Positions 23,310-34,000 of a stretch of DNA of 64,000 nucleotides are shown here, piece by piece. Made by a program: the position numbers and the translations under genes. Positions within the stretch are counted from its first letter, which is position 1, and each line of letters starts with the position of its first letter. Source of the stretch: Dreissena polymorpha (taxonomy: Eukaryota; Mollusca; Bivalvia; Myida; Dreissenidae); contig NC_068358.1 of NCBI RefSeq assembly GCF_020536995.1, positions 33,384,509-33,448,508 on the forward strand, in the 5' to 3' direction. The notes under the pieces were generated by a model that was given only the letters and a program-made list of their open reading frames with translations, was not told the DNA's origin and ran no database searches.

Positions 23310-24381
23310 TATAATAATCATCAAATACAATAGCATCCCCGTCGCTACCATCATCAACCGACACATCATCATCATCATCATGGATATCTTCATAATCATC
23401 ATCAACATCATGAGCAACATGTTATAATCAACCTTATCATCATCATTAGAAGCAGCCTCAGAAGCAGTAGCACCACCACCTACATCATAATCAATCGGCA
23501 CCATCATACAAATCATTTCTATTCTCATCCTTCTACTATTCTTCGTCAGCATCATCAGCATCATCACTTCCACAAACATTACCCGCTCAAATAAAAACAT
23601 CACCCCAACCATCATCATCACCAACACTACCACAGATCAAGTGATAATTCTACACGGCTCTGAATCCACGCATGCGCACGTCTGCCAGCCAGTCTCATCT
23701 GTTGTGGTGCTTAGTGTGTAGCCATCGTGGCACGACAACATGCATATGTCTTTGCACTTTCGGTACGTGTCGCCGCTGATCGGAAGTGCACCTGGTTCGT
23801 GTAAAGTAAATAATATCGATCATAATCTTCTTAGTTAACTCAAGTTTTGTTTTTAATGCAAACGTCATTCATAATACATATCCTTTTGAAAATAGCTAAA
23901 ATACGTTTAGTTGAAATAATGACGAGAAATACGATTGATAAAGATAAGGAACAAAATGTTTAATAAAGCACTCGCTAAACAAAATATATTTAACGCCTTC
24001 TTTATAATAACGATATGAAACGCATCCAAACGGAATGCATGTGCAAAACCCTTCTGCATCTTGAAACATATTGATTACCATTCCCTTTGTTGGTCTCATG
24101 CGTGTCGGCACTTTCCTTCATCCACCACTTGCTTGGACAATTCTTAGGCGTCGGTGTGCATGCATGACTCGATGACGTTGCCTCTGGTCGCATTGCGCAA
24201 TCGCAGACTCTGCACTTCCGGTTGTCCACAGCCGACGGCGGGCAGCGGTTTTCTTCATTTCCGGAAGTGTTTCCAGAATATTGGAAAAGGAATTGTTGAT
24301 ACGACATGCCACCTCCTACCGACCGGAGCCCCGGTACGCGAGCGAGGGAACTTCCGGGGTGCCAAGGTACTTCACATTTAG
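18839..24381 (-). CDS. Putative secreted Cys-rich (VWC-like) and Gly-rich protein, 3' exons
   Basis: Four minus-strand exons join with matching phase 1 boundaries: 24381-24079, 23791-23654, 20429-20286 and 18942-18839 (stop). The first has a VWC-like Cys spacing ('CRVCDCAMRPEATSSSHAC', then 'CTPTPKNC'). The second adds 'CKDICMLSCHDGYTL' and 'GWQTCACVDSEP'. The third is Gly/Ser/Arg-rich ('GSGNGGCTGPFCMG', 'GGSGGARSGGGMMGGPRG'). The last is a short polar tail ending 'FPRVLSRLG'. About 190 residues are covered, and the signal peptide exon was not found. Symmetrical phase 1 exons and clustered cysteines suggest an extracellular protein, perhaps matrix, shell or byssus related; this is inference. 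I do not recognise an ortholog. Confidence 0.55.
19434..19580. repeat. (TAG)n microsatellite
   Basis: About 45 nearly pure TAG/GTA triplets with a few GAA interruptions near 19531-19550. It lies in an intron of the minus-strand Cys/Gly-rich gene. Confidence 0.97.
20286..20429 (-). CDS. Gly-rich exon of Cys/Gly-rich gene
   Basis: Acceptor 'CATTACAG' and donor 'G|GTAAATATT' bound 144 bases in phase 1-1. The translation is dominated by Gly, Ser, Arg and Met with two Cys ('GGCTGPFCMG'). Joined to the upstream exon at 23654, the split codon becomes TGC (Cys), giving '...DSEPCGINPMFPV'. The opposite strand is also open and Pro-rich, a reverse-complement effect of Gly codons. Confidence 0.55.
20948..21873. 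mobile_element. TTAA-ended MITE, copy 1 (926 bp, 23-bp perfect TIRs)
   Basis: Left end 'TTAAAGCGGGACTGCACGAT' plus TTT is matched perfectly in inverted orientation at 21851-21873. TTAA at both edges suits a piggyBac-type target site, although TTAA could also be part of the TIR. A second copy at 51506-52048 shares the interior ('ATGTGTCGAAAAATGCGAAA', 'AAAGACGAATGCTTCGGTT'). Relative to it, copy 1 has an extra ~400 bp (about 21237-21655) containing TAA repeats and a GAC/GAT trinucleotide run at 21426-21490. Confidence 0.85.
21426..21490. repeat. GAC/GAT trinucleotide run
   Basis: Imperfect 'GACGACGTCGACGACGACGA' then 'GATGATAATGATGACGATGA' within the extra segment of MITE copy 1. Confidence 0.9.
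22435..22640. mobile_element. Foldback MITE, degenerate copy
   Basis: Contains 'CAGTCCGCATAGGCTTATAA' and, inverted, 'GGAAACTGTCGTCCCTGATT' with 'AGGGACGACACTTCCCGCC' tandemly repeated in the middle. It belongs to the same family as the elements at 40390, 42520 and 50865. Confidence 0.7.
22972..23043 (-). other. Possible exon, phase 1-1, Ser/Thr/Gln-rich
   Basis: Acceptor 'CATTCTAG' and donor 'G|GTATGAGC' bound 72 bases reading 'SSQHSASQQNLEQTTKEPTT'. Beyond the donor the frame stays Gly/Ser-rich ('SGNGLSSSGSGDG') but meets three TGA codons. Joining it after the 23654 exon would create a stop (T|GA), so it is probably not constitutive in that gene. The + strand of this region is open and Pro-rich. 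Confidence 0.25.
23110..23330. repeat. (ATC)n microsatellite
   Basis: Dense CAT/ATC triplets, nearly pure at 23210-23310, fading into degenerate 'ATCATC' sequence to about 23640. All frames on both strands stay open (poly-His, poly-Asp, poly-Met, poly-Ile), so ORFs here are artefacts. Confidence 0.97.
23654..23791 (-). CDS. Second Cys-rich exon
   Basis: Acceptor 'ACGAACCAG' precedes 23791; the donor is 'CCG T|GTAGAA' at 23654. The 138-base exon is phase 1-1 and reads 'ALPISGDTYRKCKDICMLSC', 'HDGYTLSTTTDETGWQTCAC' and 'VDSEP', with a split Cys codon at the end. Cys pattern C-x3-C-x3-C ... C-x-C-x5-C. If the donor is not used the frame ends at TGA 23637-23639, giving an alternative C-terminus. 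Confidence 0.55.
24079..24381 (-). CDS. VWC-like Cys-rich exon
   Basis: Acceptor 'ATCGCAG' precedes 24381; the donor is 'AAT G|GTAATC' at 24079. 303 bases, open for 100 codons, starting '(x)KCEVPWHPGSSL'. The Cys arrangement C ... C-x8-C-x2-C-x-C-x12-C-x6-C resembles a von Willebrand factor type C module. A long low-complexity linker ('GGGMSYQQFLFQYSGN') separates the first Cys from the rest. The exon needs an upstream partner ending in phase 1, which I could not identify. Confidence 0.5.
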
Positions 24382-25660
24382 CTGCGATTATAAACGATTT
24401 GACTTTTCATATAATAATACAAAAGGAATTATCATATTAACTATAATAACTTCTCTTCTCAAACTACATGTTACGGCTAGTTTGACATTTGTGCTTCTAG
24501 AACTATCAGTAGAATTGCTACTTAATATTGATGATTGAATAAGTACCAAATCATTAATACGTCAACAACAGACACTCTTTATTTTAATTGTTTACTGAAG
24601 TACGAGCCTGATAAAATCAAGATCTATTTTTTAAGAAAATAACGACAAATATTCACAATTACAGCACTTCATAAAACAAAAACAGTATTATCATCACTGT
24701 ACCATAACAAATAAGTAGAATCAAAATCGACGCCCAAATGACATCCGACCCATTTGTGAATAACAGCGTCAAGAATAATTATGTCATTATTATTGGCACT
24801 AAAACAGCGCTGCACCTCGCGCGTGTTACTATTTTGCAAAAAACGTCGTTTCCGAAAACGTAAAATATAAAAGGGCTGTTCGATGTTTGATAATACTATT
24901 ACTAAATATGCAGTAAGACGCTTATATGATTACCATATTAAACTAAACACAATTGAGTTACGGCGTATCAACGCGGCTTTCTGTCATTATGGGCGTAAAG
25001 AGAGGCTTTATCAGCCCATGTTCTTAAAATGCGTGACAGTTACTCGAAGAATACATTTAGATTACGGTTAGTTGCGTGACAGTTACTCGAAGAATGCATA
25101 CAGATTACAGTTAGGTTTAGTGATATTCGACCCTATGTTGGCTCGACTGTTTCAAATGTTTGCGCTTTAATTATAAAACATACAGTTCCGTTTTCTGGTT
25201 AGAACTGGTTTCGGATTTCCGAACGCGCGATTGAAGTTGAACTATAGGAAAATGTTTGATAACAGATATATGTTCAAAACTTGAATTGCTAATGATCTGC
25301 TGTTGAAAATATGTAATAACCTACATTTACTTATACATTATTTAGTGATGCTTAACTCAAAAAAGACAAAAATATAAGTTCAGTACTCTAAAATTCTTTC
25401 GTAAGGGTTAATACAGTGGTGTTCTGTGGTGCATATTATTAAACATAAGTATTTACGTTATGATGATTGTGTTTCTTTCTCAATCTAAACTTCTTTAAAT
25501 CATCTAAAATAACTTAAGGTCAGAATTGTATTAAAACAATTCTTGGTGTTTTCCACGCTTCCTTTATTTAAAACTGGCAGTAACTATATTCATCTTTATC
25601 TTGTTTGTTGGAAACTACACAATTATATCGTAACTGAACTGTGTCATAGGCTTTTAAATA
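24382..25660. other. No gene seen (5' side of Cys-rich gene)
   Basis: AT-rich sequence that should hold the upstream intron or exons of the minus-strand Cys-rich gene. A short direct repeat ('GCGTGACAGTTACTCGAAGAAT') occurs at about 25031 and 25073. No signal-peptide exon could be supported. Confidence 0.4.
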
Positions 25661-26270
25661 ATATGGACTTAGGTTTCTTAATGAAATATCTCAGAAATAT
25701 TCCATGAGCAGCAATGTTCACGAGCGAACGAGGTTTCTTAATGAAATATGTCAGAAATATTCCCTGAGCAGAAATGTTCACGAGCGAACGAGGTTTCTTA
25801 ATGAAATATCTCAGAAATATTACCTGAGCAGAAATGTTCACGAGCGAACGAGGTTTCTTAATGAAATATCTCAGAAATATTCCCTGAGCAGAAATGTTCA
25901 CGAGCGAACGAGGTTTCTTAATGAAATATCTCAGAAATATTACCTGAGCAGAAATGTTCACGAGCGAACGAGGTTTCTTAATGAAATATCTCAGAAATAT
26001 TCCCTGAGCAGAAATGTTCACGAGCGAACGATGTTTCTTAATGAAATATCTCAGAAATATTCCCTGAGCAGAAATGTTCACGAGCGAACGAGGTTTCTTA
26101 ATGAAATATCTCAGAAATATTCCCTGAGCAGAAATGTTCACGAGCGAACGAGGTTTCTTAATGAAATATCTCAGAAATATTCCCTGAGCAGAAATGTTCA
26201 CGAGCGAACGAGGTTTCTTAATGAAATATCTCAGAAATATTCCCTGAGCAGAAATGTTCACGATGGAACG
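25661..26270. repeat. 60-bp minisatellite, ~10 copies
   Basis: Units begin 'ATGAAATATCTCAGAAATAT' and continue 'TCCCTGAGCAGAAATGTTCA' and 'CGAGCGAACGAGGTTTCTTA'. Divergence between units is only 0-3 bases, with a C/A variant alternating in units 2-5. As 60 is a multiple of three, one frame on each strand is open throughout ('RFLNEISQKYSLSRNVHERT' on +, 'SLVNISAQGIFLRYFIKKPR' on -). There is no other sign of coding. Confidence 0.97.
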
Positions 26271-26469
26271 ATCGTCACGTCGAAAGAACCGTTAAAGGCG
26301 CAAACATGTTACGTTCTGACGATTGTAAATACTTAATTTTATTAATGTCTTAATGGCAGAAAGACAGTTATTTTTATTTAAGACTTGTACAGAGTACATT
26401 GTAACACATACAGAGTACATTGTTACACATATATTTACAAAGAATATTTAAAGTAACATTAATACGTAA

Positions 26470-26848
26470 AATCAACGAAAACTTCGTACAATATTTCGTA
26501 AAATAAAGCTAAACAATTAAAAATCATTGTTTCTTATGGCAATTACCGAAATTTCAATGCCAGGTGTGGTGTGGTAAAATAGATGTTTGTGGATACAAAA
26601 TGCTCGTTTTCATTACGGTTTTAATATGGTACCATTTTTGTGTTCGTGTGTCGTATGAATAGATATATTCGCATGGAATTTATTGTGGTCACAAATAAAT
26701 AAAAACGAGCATTTTGTATCTACAAAAATCTATGTAATCATACCACATCTAGCGTTGAAATTTTGGCTATTGCTATAAGGAACACTGAATTTTTAGGTGT
26801 TACCTTTATTTTACGAAATACTTCACGAAACTTTTGTTGATTTTGAGC
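26470..26848. mobile_element. Large foldback element (~190-bp arms)
   Basis: The left arm runs 'AATCAACGAAAACTTCGTAC', 'ATTTCGTAAAATAAAG', 'ACCGAAATTTCAATGCCAGG', 'GATACAAAATGCTCGTTTT'. The right arm carries each of these inverted and in reverse order, to about 26848. The short loop is around 26625-26690. Non-coding; likely a foldback-type MITE. Confidence 0.8.
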
Positions 26849-27143
26849 GTTATAGAGACTTTAACATGATAAGGAATTCCTATTTCCGTAATTTGGGAAA
26901 AATGAATCAACAGTTTGGAAAAAGGCAAGTTAAAAAAAATAACGAATCCATTTCTTTAATGTCATAAATCACAGGAACAAACCTATCGTCAATGTCGAAT
27001 TTACAATTACTAAATTCAGTCATAACTATAACTTGTCGTATGATGGTAAATAAAACAGGGCCCTTATCAATAATACCACTGACTTCAAATTCGCTGGTCG
27101 GTCCTTGTTCGTCCACCTCTGATTGCGCTATACTGAGTGATAC

Positions 27144-27162
27144 GGGGGTGGGGGGGGGGGGG
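27144..27162 (+). repeat. Poly-G tract
   Basis: 19 bases interrupted by one T, followed by 'CAGGTGTG'. Possible quadruplex former or assembly-sensitive homopolymer. Confidence 0.9.
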
Positions 27163-29898
27163 CAGGTGTGTCAGAGGGATGACCTTAATACCTACATGTA
27201 ACTCTCTATGTGCACAACGAAAGAGAGTGGCAATGAGTCAAATTGATAATTGTGAAAAGTCGCCATTTGATAGATAAACAAGTTCATAATCGAATAAATA
27301 AGTAGATCCATATTGAAGTGTTTTAGCCTTTAGCATATATTTGAGCAAACATACAAATGAATTTTGCTGAAAGAAATATACATGTACGCTTTATATATTT
27401 ATGTCCAATGACTGCTGGGTGGTTGGCAGCTTATCCCTTACAGCTGGTGCTTAACATGTCAAATAAGGGTTTGTTCACAAATATTCCTAGTTTTTTTAAT
27501 GTCATTACATGTATTTGCTTAGATTAATATTATATTTGCAATACTTTAAAGTTGTTCAAATATCAAAATAAGCAGTCGATTTTTTTCCAAAATTAATAGT
27601 ATTGGAAAATGCAAAGTTTATATAATACAATCCATTTGTGTTTCTTAAACGTTAATATATACTTAACATTTCCATGTATGTGATACATTTTTAATATTTG
27701 TGTTCTATCATTTGCATTCCGATTCTGTGTTCCGTTAAGGCCACTCGTTGTTTCATATATTATAAGCACTAGAAACCAAGTCAAAAAGCAAAACTGCAAA
27801 GCGAAATTCCAAAGCGCAATCATGAAATAATTATCGCAATTTGGCATCGTAATTCGGTGACATCGTTTCGTGTTTTGAGTGCATTCTTTTATCTGTTTTT
27901 AGGGTGACAATTCGGAAAAAAAGCTCCGGTATCACCAATAAGACGTATATTTTCCTTGTGATTATTTTCAACTGATCATGGAAGCAAACCATATTTTATG
28001 AAACAATACATGGTGATTGAGCTCCATACAAACGCTTTGGTGAGTAGAGCAACATCCAGTACAAGTTTAATTTGTTCATGCTAGTAAGCAAAATGAGTGA
28101 CATATTATCTTCGTGTTTTATGTTGAGAATTTTTATATAGACTTACACTGACCAGATCAGGGGGATATTTGCTTCATCATGCTGTACGCGGTCTTTAAAA
28201 ATGTCTAGTGATGCATATTTTAAATGTTGAAAATAGCAGCCATTTAGGTAAAACGTTAATTTAAGTTAGAAAAATACCTTCAGAGTTATTTTATAGTATG
28301 TCGCTATTGGAATTCTGAGAAATTCGAATCGATGTATGCAGCGATATTTTGTCTTTGTAATCTTGCTTTTGCATATAATTTTTTATGACTATTTCAAAGG
28401 GCGTAACCGGAAAAGATCACACATATATTTTAGTATTATGCAGTGTCAAATTTGGTTAATTTAATCTTTTTTTGCTGTTGTTTTTTACTATTTAACGCGT
28501 AATGTGTTGTCTAACTATCAATATAAACTTTAAAATAGTTAAGGAAAAAGAGTATATTACGTAAGCTTCTCTGGGATCTTAAATGTCCGACTCGTGTCCG
28601 AAATTCTACGAATCGGCTGATAAATTCAAGTACACAAAGAAACCAACCGTGTATTTTATCCCATTTGTATACCGACATTGACGGTATAACACCTCATGGA
28701 ATAAACTAACCTGTATCCCACCTTGTTGAATATACCTGTCGCGTGCACGGACTACATTTAATTCTTCCACTGAATGATTTTTCATAACAAATCTCTAGAG
28801 TCGAGAAAACTTTAGCTTTAAAATTATACGACCTTCAACTTTTAGATCTAGTCAAGGGACATAATTTTTCGCCATCCGTATAATGAATCAGCTGATAATA
28901 ATGACATACTTATTGCGTCATTTTCCAAATATATGTGATGTCATCTTTTTGTGTACACGAAACTAGTATGCGATATCTGGGAATAAAACATTGAAGACGC
29001 GCATGTTTTCTTGTAAATTTATCCTGGAAGTAATGATGAAAAAGTCCATATTCTATGGACTACTAACCTCGGATGGAACCGGTTAGACAAAGGAATAAGA
29101 TCTACATGTAGATCTAGCTTGTTCTTGTTAAATTGATTTTCAGAATGTGCGTACCTATTTTGATGTGAAATTGTGTGTGTAGAACATATTGATGGGTGTG
29201 TATTTTGGTTCAGTAGTCTATTCAAATTGTTTTGCTTTAGGTTGTAAGTAAACGTAAGGGTATTTTCTTTGATGAATAAACTTTGTCTGTGTTATTTTAT
29301 CAAAGAAAGTCTATTCAATAAGAATAACCCGTTTGCAACAATTGTTTCAACGTTGAATAGAATTATGACGGATTATCTTGTGTTGGGTCAAAAACTACAG
29401 GATGTGAAGGCAAGAGCTAGACGCCATCAAAATCTGCAGCGTCCATGAAAAAAATAAGGCGAGTATAGTTTTTTTTGTTAATTTATGTTTAGAACGACTC
29501 TGTGTCACAGTGTGTAAATTTACATTTACATGTATGTTGACATCGACATCATTTTGTCAGGAGCATTCGCCGCCATATTGGATTTTGATCATATTCTTTC
29601 GAAAATTAAATAAGTTATATTAAAGTAAAATCTTCTTTTCGCGGTCGTAATGTGTTACAATGTGCATGCTGCGTAAATTAAATCGAGGTATATGGTGATA
29701 TTTTTTCTCGTTTTACAGTTTTTGTGTGAAATTTTTTAAGACTATTTTGCGTACCAGACGAATACATTCTATATCATTACGCATGGTTACATTCGTTATA
29801 TTTTAAGCGCTTTTAATAATGAATTAAAATTATTGTTAAGGTTATTAGATCTACTTATGTTATATGTCACGTTGAAAAAAAATCAAATGGGATAAATA
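27163..29898. other. Non-coding, repeat-derived
   Basis: No gene recognised. Parts resemble sequence at ~60120-61340: 'GGTGAGTAGAGCAACA' (28040) versus 'GGTGAGTAGAACAATA' (61291), and 'TTTCTTTGATGAATA' near 29265 and 60127. So an interspersed element family is present here, boundaries undefined. Confidence 0.4.
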
Positions 29899-30038
29899 GA
29901 ATACTAGGTTAGCGTTGAATACAGAGAAGTTTATGTTGCTCAGCTCGAACACCGAAATCGCTCGCCAAGGCTCGCGCTCCCGGCGTTCTAAGCCTCGCAA
30001 CATAAACTTCTCTGAACTCAACGCTAACCTAGTATTCT
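29899..30038. repeat. Near-perfect 40-bp-arm hairpin
   Basis: 'AATACTAGGTTAGCGTTGAA' ... 'GAGAAGTTTATGTTGC' on the left pairs with 'GCAACATAAACTTCTC' ... 'CTCAACGCTAACCTAGTATT' on the right. The loop is GC-rich ('CGCCAAGGCTCGCGCTCCCG'). A foldback MITE is likely. Confidence 0.9.
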
Positions 30039-30054
30039 CTATCTCTCCACTTCC

Positions 30055-30260
30055 TAATCACCATCATCATCAGCAGCAACAGATGTTGAGTTATGAACAT
30101 GTGTGTGTGTCTAAATCGATATTTAATGCATCATCGACAACAACATCATCAACACTATCCTGATACTAATGTCGTCGTAATCATGATCTCCATCATCATC
30201 ATCATAGCTATCATTACAAATGTTTATCATCATCATCAGTCATCATCATCAGTCTTCCTA
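30055..30260. repeat. Degenerate CAT/ATC repeat
   Basis: Scattered 'CATCATCATCAT' runs at 30059-30075, 30130-30160, 30188-30206 and 30228-30250. The ORFs covering them are compositional. Confidence 0.85.
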
Positions 30261-30898
30261 ATAATTATAATTTTAATGTCCGCCATTTTCATCTCTGGCC
30301 TATATAACAATTACAACGACAAATATTTGTTTGGTGAAATCAAGCGCCAAACACGAGTTTACAAATACCGTGCTCATTAAGTTATTTAAATTAGTGAGTT
30401 TGCATTACATTTTTTCCGGTACCCAAATGTTATGTCGCTGATGAACTTAACGTGCTGAAATTAAAGAAATAATGAGCCTTTGAATTCACAAAGCATCATT
30501 AAATTTAATTATGCAAAGCCACGTGTTTTAATGCCGCGTATAGATTGGATACAAGTGATAGGGTGTTTGAGGAGTTGTATGACTTTGTTGAATGAAATAC
30601 ACTGTAGAAACATGCACGACACCATTTTTAATATAAATATACACACTCGTCCTTAACTTTAAATTCACATCTGAACATCGTATTAAATTGAATAATTTAA
30701 TGCATCCATGCCAAAGATTAAAGATTGAACATATACACATATACACGCAATTGTAATGGTTAACAAAACGATTTATGGGTGCTCCATATCACGGCACAAT
30801 AGCAGTTGCTATGTATGAAATTTTCGAGGTTATCATGGTTTAGGAACGATACTGAAAATACTCCCTACAAAAAGAGAACATATGCTAATTTTCTAATG

Positions 30899-31090
30899 CT
30901 ACACGTTTGTCATGGTGGGAACTCCGTTCGGTAATTTCTTGACTTTGTTGTACGAGTAGAAGTTGGTGTAGGAGGCCGCAATGTTGCGCCCGTACACATG
31001 CGTCTTGTAGAGCAGGTGGTCAAACACGAGCATGTCACGAGTCTCCATCCTGTGCCACGTGACACTGAGTTGACTGCAGCACTCGGAACC
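30899..31090 (-). CDS. C1GALT-like terminal exon
   Basis: Acceptor 'GCATTTCAG' then phase 0 'GSECCSQLSVTWHRMETRDM', matching the conserved double-Cys C-terminal region. It continues 'LVFDHLLYKTHVYGRNIAAS' and ends 'PNGVPTMTNV' with TAG. No stops inside. A tRNA-derived SINE lies only ~70 bases upstream of the acceptor. Confidence 0.9.
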   Translation of the reverse strand, partial: GSECCSQLSVTWHRMETRDMLVFDHLLYKTHVYGRNIAASYTNFYSYNKVKKLPNGVPTMTNV

Positions 31091-34000
31091 CTGAAATGCA
31101 CGTTCCAAAACTTTGAAGTTGGTATGTAATAGGGCAAAGGTGGAGCAACGGACATCGTATATATCGCCGTGGCCTAGTGGATAAGGCGTCCGCCTTGGGA
31201 TCGGGAGGTCGTAGGTTCGAGCCCCATGGGGAGCGTTTGTCTAAGGATGGATGTTTGTCATGGGACTTGTTCCGATTAGGCCGGCTCGTGAGCCGCGAGC
31301 GTTAAACATGAATGGTTACCGACTTCTATCCGACTGGCGCCTGGCATAGTGATAGGAGTTGGGAGGTACATGGTATACGCGCAAAAAGTGTCTCATAAGT
31401 CAGATTGACTGGCCCTTTCAATAGGGGTGACACTATAATAAAAAAGACCTTTACCTTTATACAGTACACTATTTTAATTCAACGCCGCGTCGCTGCGATT
31501 ATATTTACATTTTTCTTAAAGAATGTGGGACGTAGACGTACGCTAAACAGAAAGACAGATTACTATATCAGGATGTGGAACGTATACGTTCGATAAACAG
31601 AAAGACGGATTACTGTATCAGAATGTGGGACGTATACGTTTGATAATCAGAAAGACCGATTACTATATCAGAATGTGGGACGTATACGTTTGATAAACAG
31701 AAAGACCGATTACTATATCAGGATGTGGGACGTATACGTTCGATAAACAGAAAGACGGATTACTGTATCAGAATGTGGGACGTAGACGTACGATAAACAG
31801 AAAGACCGATTACTATATCAGGATGTGTGACGTAGACGTACGATAAACAGAAAGACCGATTACTATATCAGGATGTGGGACGTATACGTTTGATAAACAG
31901 AAAGACCGATTACTGTATCAGAATGTGGGACGTAGACGTACGATAAACAGAAAGACCGATTACTATATCAGAATGTGGGACGTATACGTACGATTAACAG
32001 AAAGACCGATTACTATATCAGGATGTGGGACGTATACGTTTGATAAACAGAAAGACCGATTACTGTATCAGAATGTGGGACGTAGACGTACGATAAACAG
32101 AAAGACCGATTACTATATCAGGATGTGGGACGTATACGTTCGATAAACATAAAGATAGATTACTATATCATAATGTGGGACGTATACGTTCGATAAACAG
32201 AATGACAGATTACTGTATCAGAATGTGGGACGTATACGTTCGATAAACAGAAAGACAGAATACTATATCAGGCTTGGCAAGAAGACAATAATGGATTATT
32301 CAGTTATAAGCCTCGTCTCTTATTCTCAATAAATATTCACACCGAATGCCTCATTGAGACGTAAACGGTCATATGTTCGCCAATTTAAGATGCCCAAATT
32401 TAGCCGAATTTCCCTTCACAAATATTGCACATTTTTCCTCCACATAAAAACAAACTTTGAAAGCAAAAAAGTGATCTTTTAAGTTTATTTAAAGTAAGTA
32501 AAACAATAATTTATTTGCACGTATCGCATTTTAAAACCCTGGAATGCATTTACTGAAACAAATAACATAGTTTCATATTCGTCGAGGCCATGTTTGCTCA
32601 AAAAAGCGTTTTGCTTCTTGAAATTAGTTTTATATATACCGTGGTTTTAAACTATACACTGCATGTGTCATCTTCTGACATAAAGTATTTTAGATTTACC
32701 TCAGATTTTTCGAATTCCATTCTTTCAGATCATTCATTGCCATAATTTTACATATCATCTTTATGTTACAATTAACGTGAATAAAACAATCAAGTGATAT
32801 AAACGAAGGCCAATTTAATTTAAACCTTACTTTCGCATCGATTGACTCGACTTATTTAGGCACTCTCGAGTCCGTTTCCTGGGCAAAACTGTACTTAAAA
32901 TTGTGTATGTGATTTGTTCAAGTAAATCATAAAAAACACACCGGTAAACAAAACGGTTTTCTTACCCCGTTTGGTTTATTCCTAGAATAATAATAAAGCC
33001 ACTGCGGCGGCGGCCCAAGAATGTAGTCGTTTATATTATCCGGGTGGAAACTTTCCCGTTCAAATCTGTCGAGAGAGCTATGTTTGTTGACACCGGCTTT
33101 CATTGCGCATCTGCCGACCTCTAAATCCTCGAAGCTTCCCTTTTCCTGACAAGCGCCCTTTTTCTGAAAGTTAAGACATGGGTAAATCAAGTCTCACAGA
33201 TTCCCATTATATTCGAAACCGGTAAATCTAATACTTACCGGCCCACTTTGTCCTAGAAACTAGATTATAGTGTCTCATTAGTTCCATTAGCTAAGACCAG
33301 AAATAATCAACTCAGACGCATAGCGCTCCGTGCCCTCGTTCTATTAAAACATTTAACATCAATCGCATGTATAATAACTTTGCTTTAACATCTAACAATG
33401 GTATCCAAATTAGTGCCACACGTGGGATAGGGTAAATATTACTGTCATAAACCCAGACACTAACGTTTCGTTTTACATTTTCACAACACACGTATGCTTT
33501 CTGTTGTGTTAACACATTTTCAGAACGAAATCTTGTATTTGTATACTCTTGATTTGCATGTGTATACAATATGTCCCCTACTAGCCATCCGCCTAAGGCG
33601 GATGCTTGTGACGTTATATGGCTACCAAAAAAGAAATCTGAAATAGTTGGAACTCATCCACATCTATGTAACACCTGTCAATGTCTAAACTTTCCCAAGA
33701 AGATAAATCACTGGCTTAATGAACATCAGGATACAAATACGAATATAAGGTGTGGTTTAACCTTGTTCCCTTATGAATTATGTTTTTACGCATATAATTA
33801 AACACAATGCACAGTGAGATATTTAGTTTTAAATTAAGTTGTTTCTTTCTATAAAAGAACATGCATGAAACGTTTGTATTATTCCAATGTTGCCACTTAT
33901 TGTATGTATATGATCTGGAATCCTTCGAGTTCACTTATTGCTAACCTGTATCCCGGGTATTTACTGAAATCTGGCCTGGATCTATAACTGTACTGATATT

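Noticed and set aside
23067-23633. Long ORFs of poly-His, poly-Asp, poly-Met and poly-Ile
   Set aside because: All arise from the (ATC)n/(CAT)n microsatellite read in different frames and strands; no start context, splice sites or complex flanking sequence.
25644-26336. Repeat protein encoded by the 60-bp array
   Set aside because: Open on both strands because the unit length is divisible by three; no domain, no evidence of selection on one frame.
31925-32146. Small protein from the 50-bp minisatellite
   Set aside because: Repeat-derived frame without initiation context or similarity.
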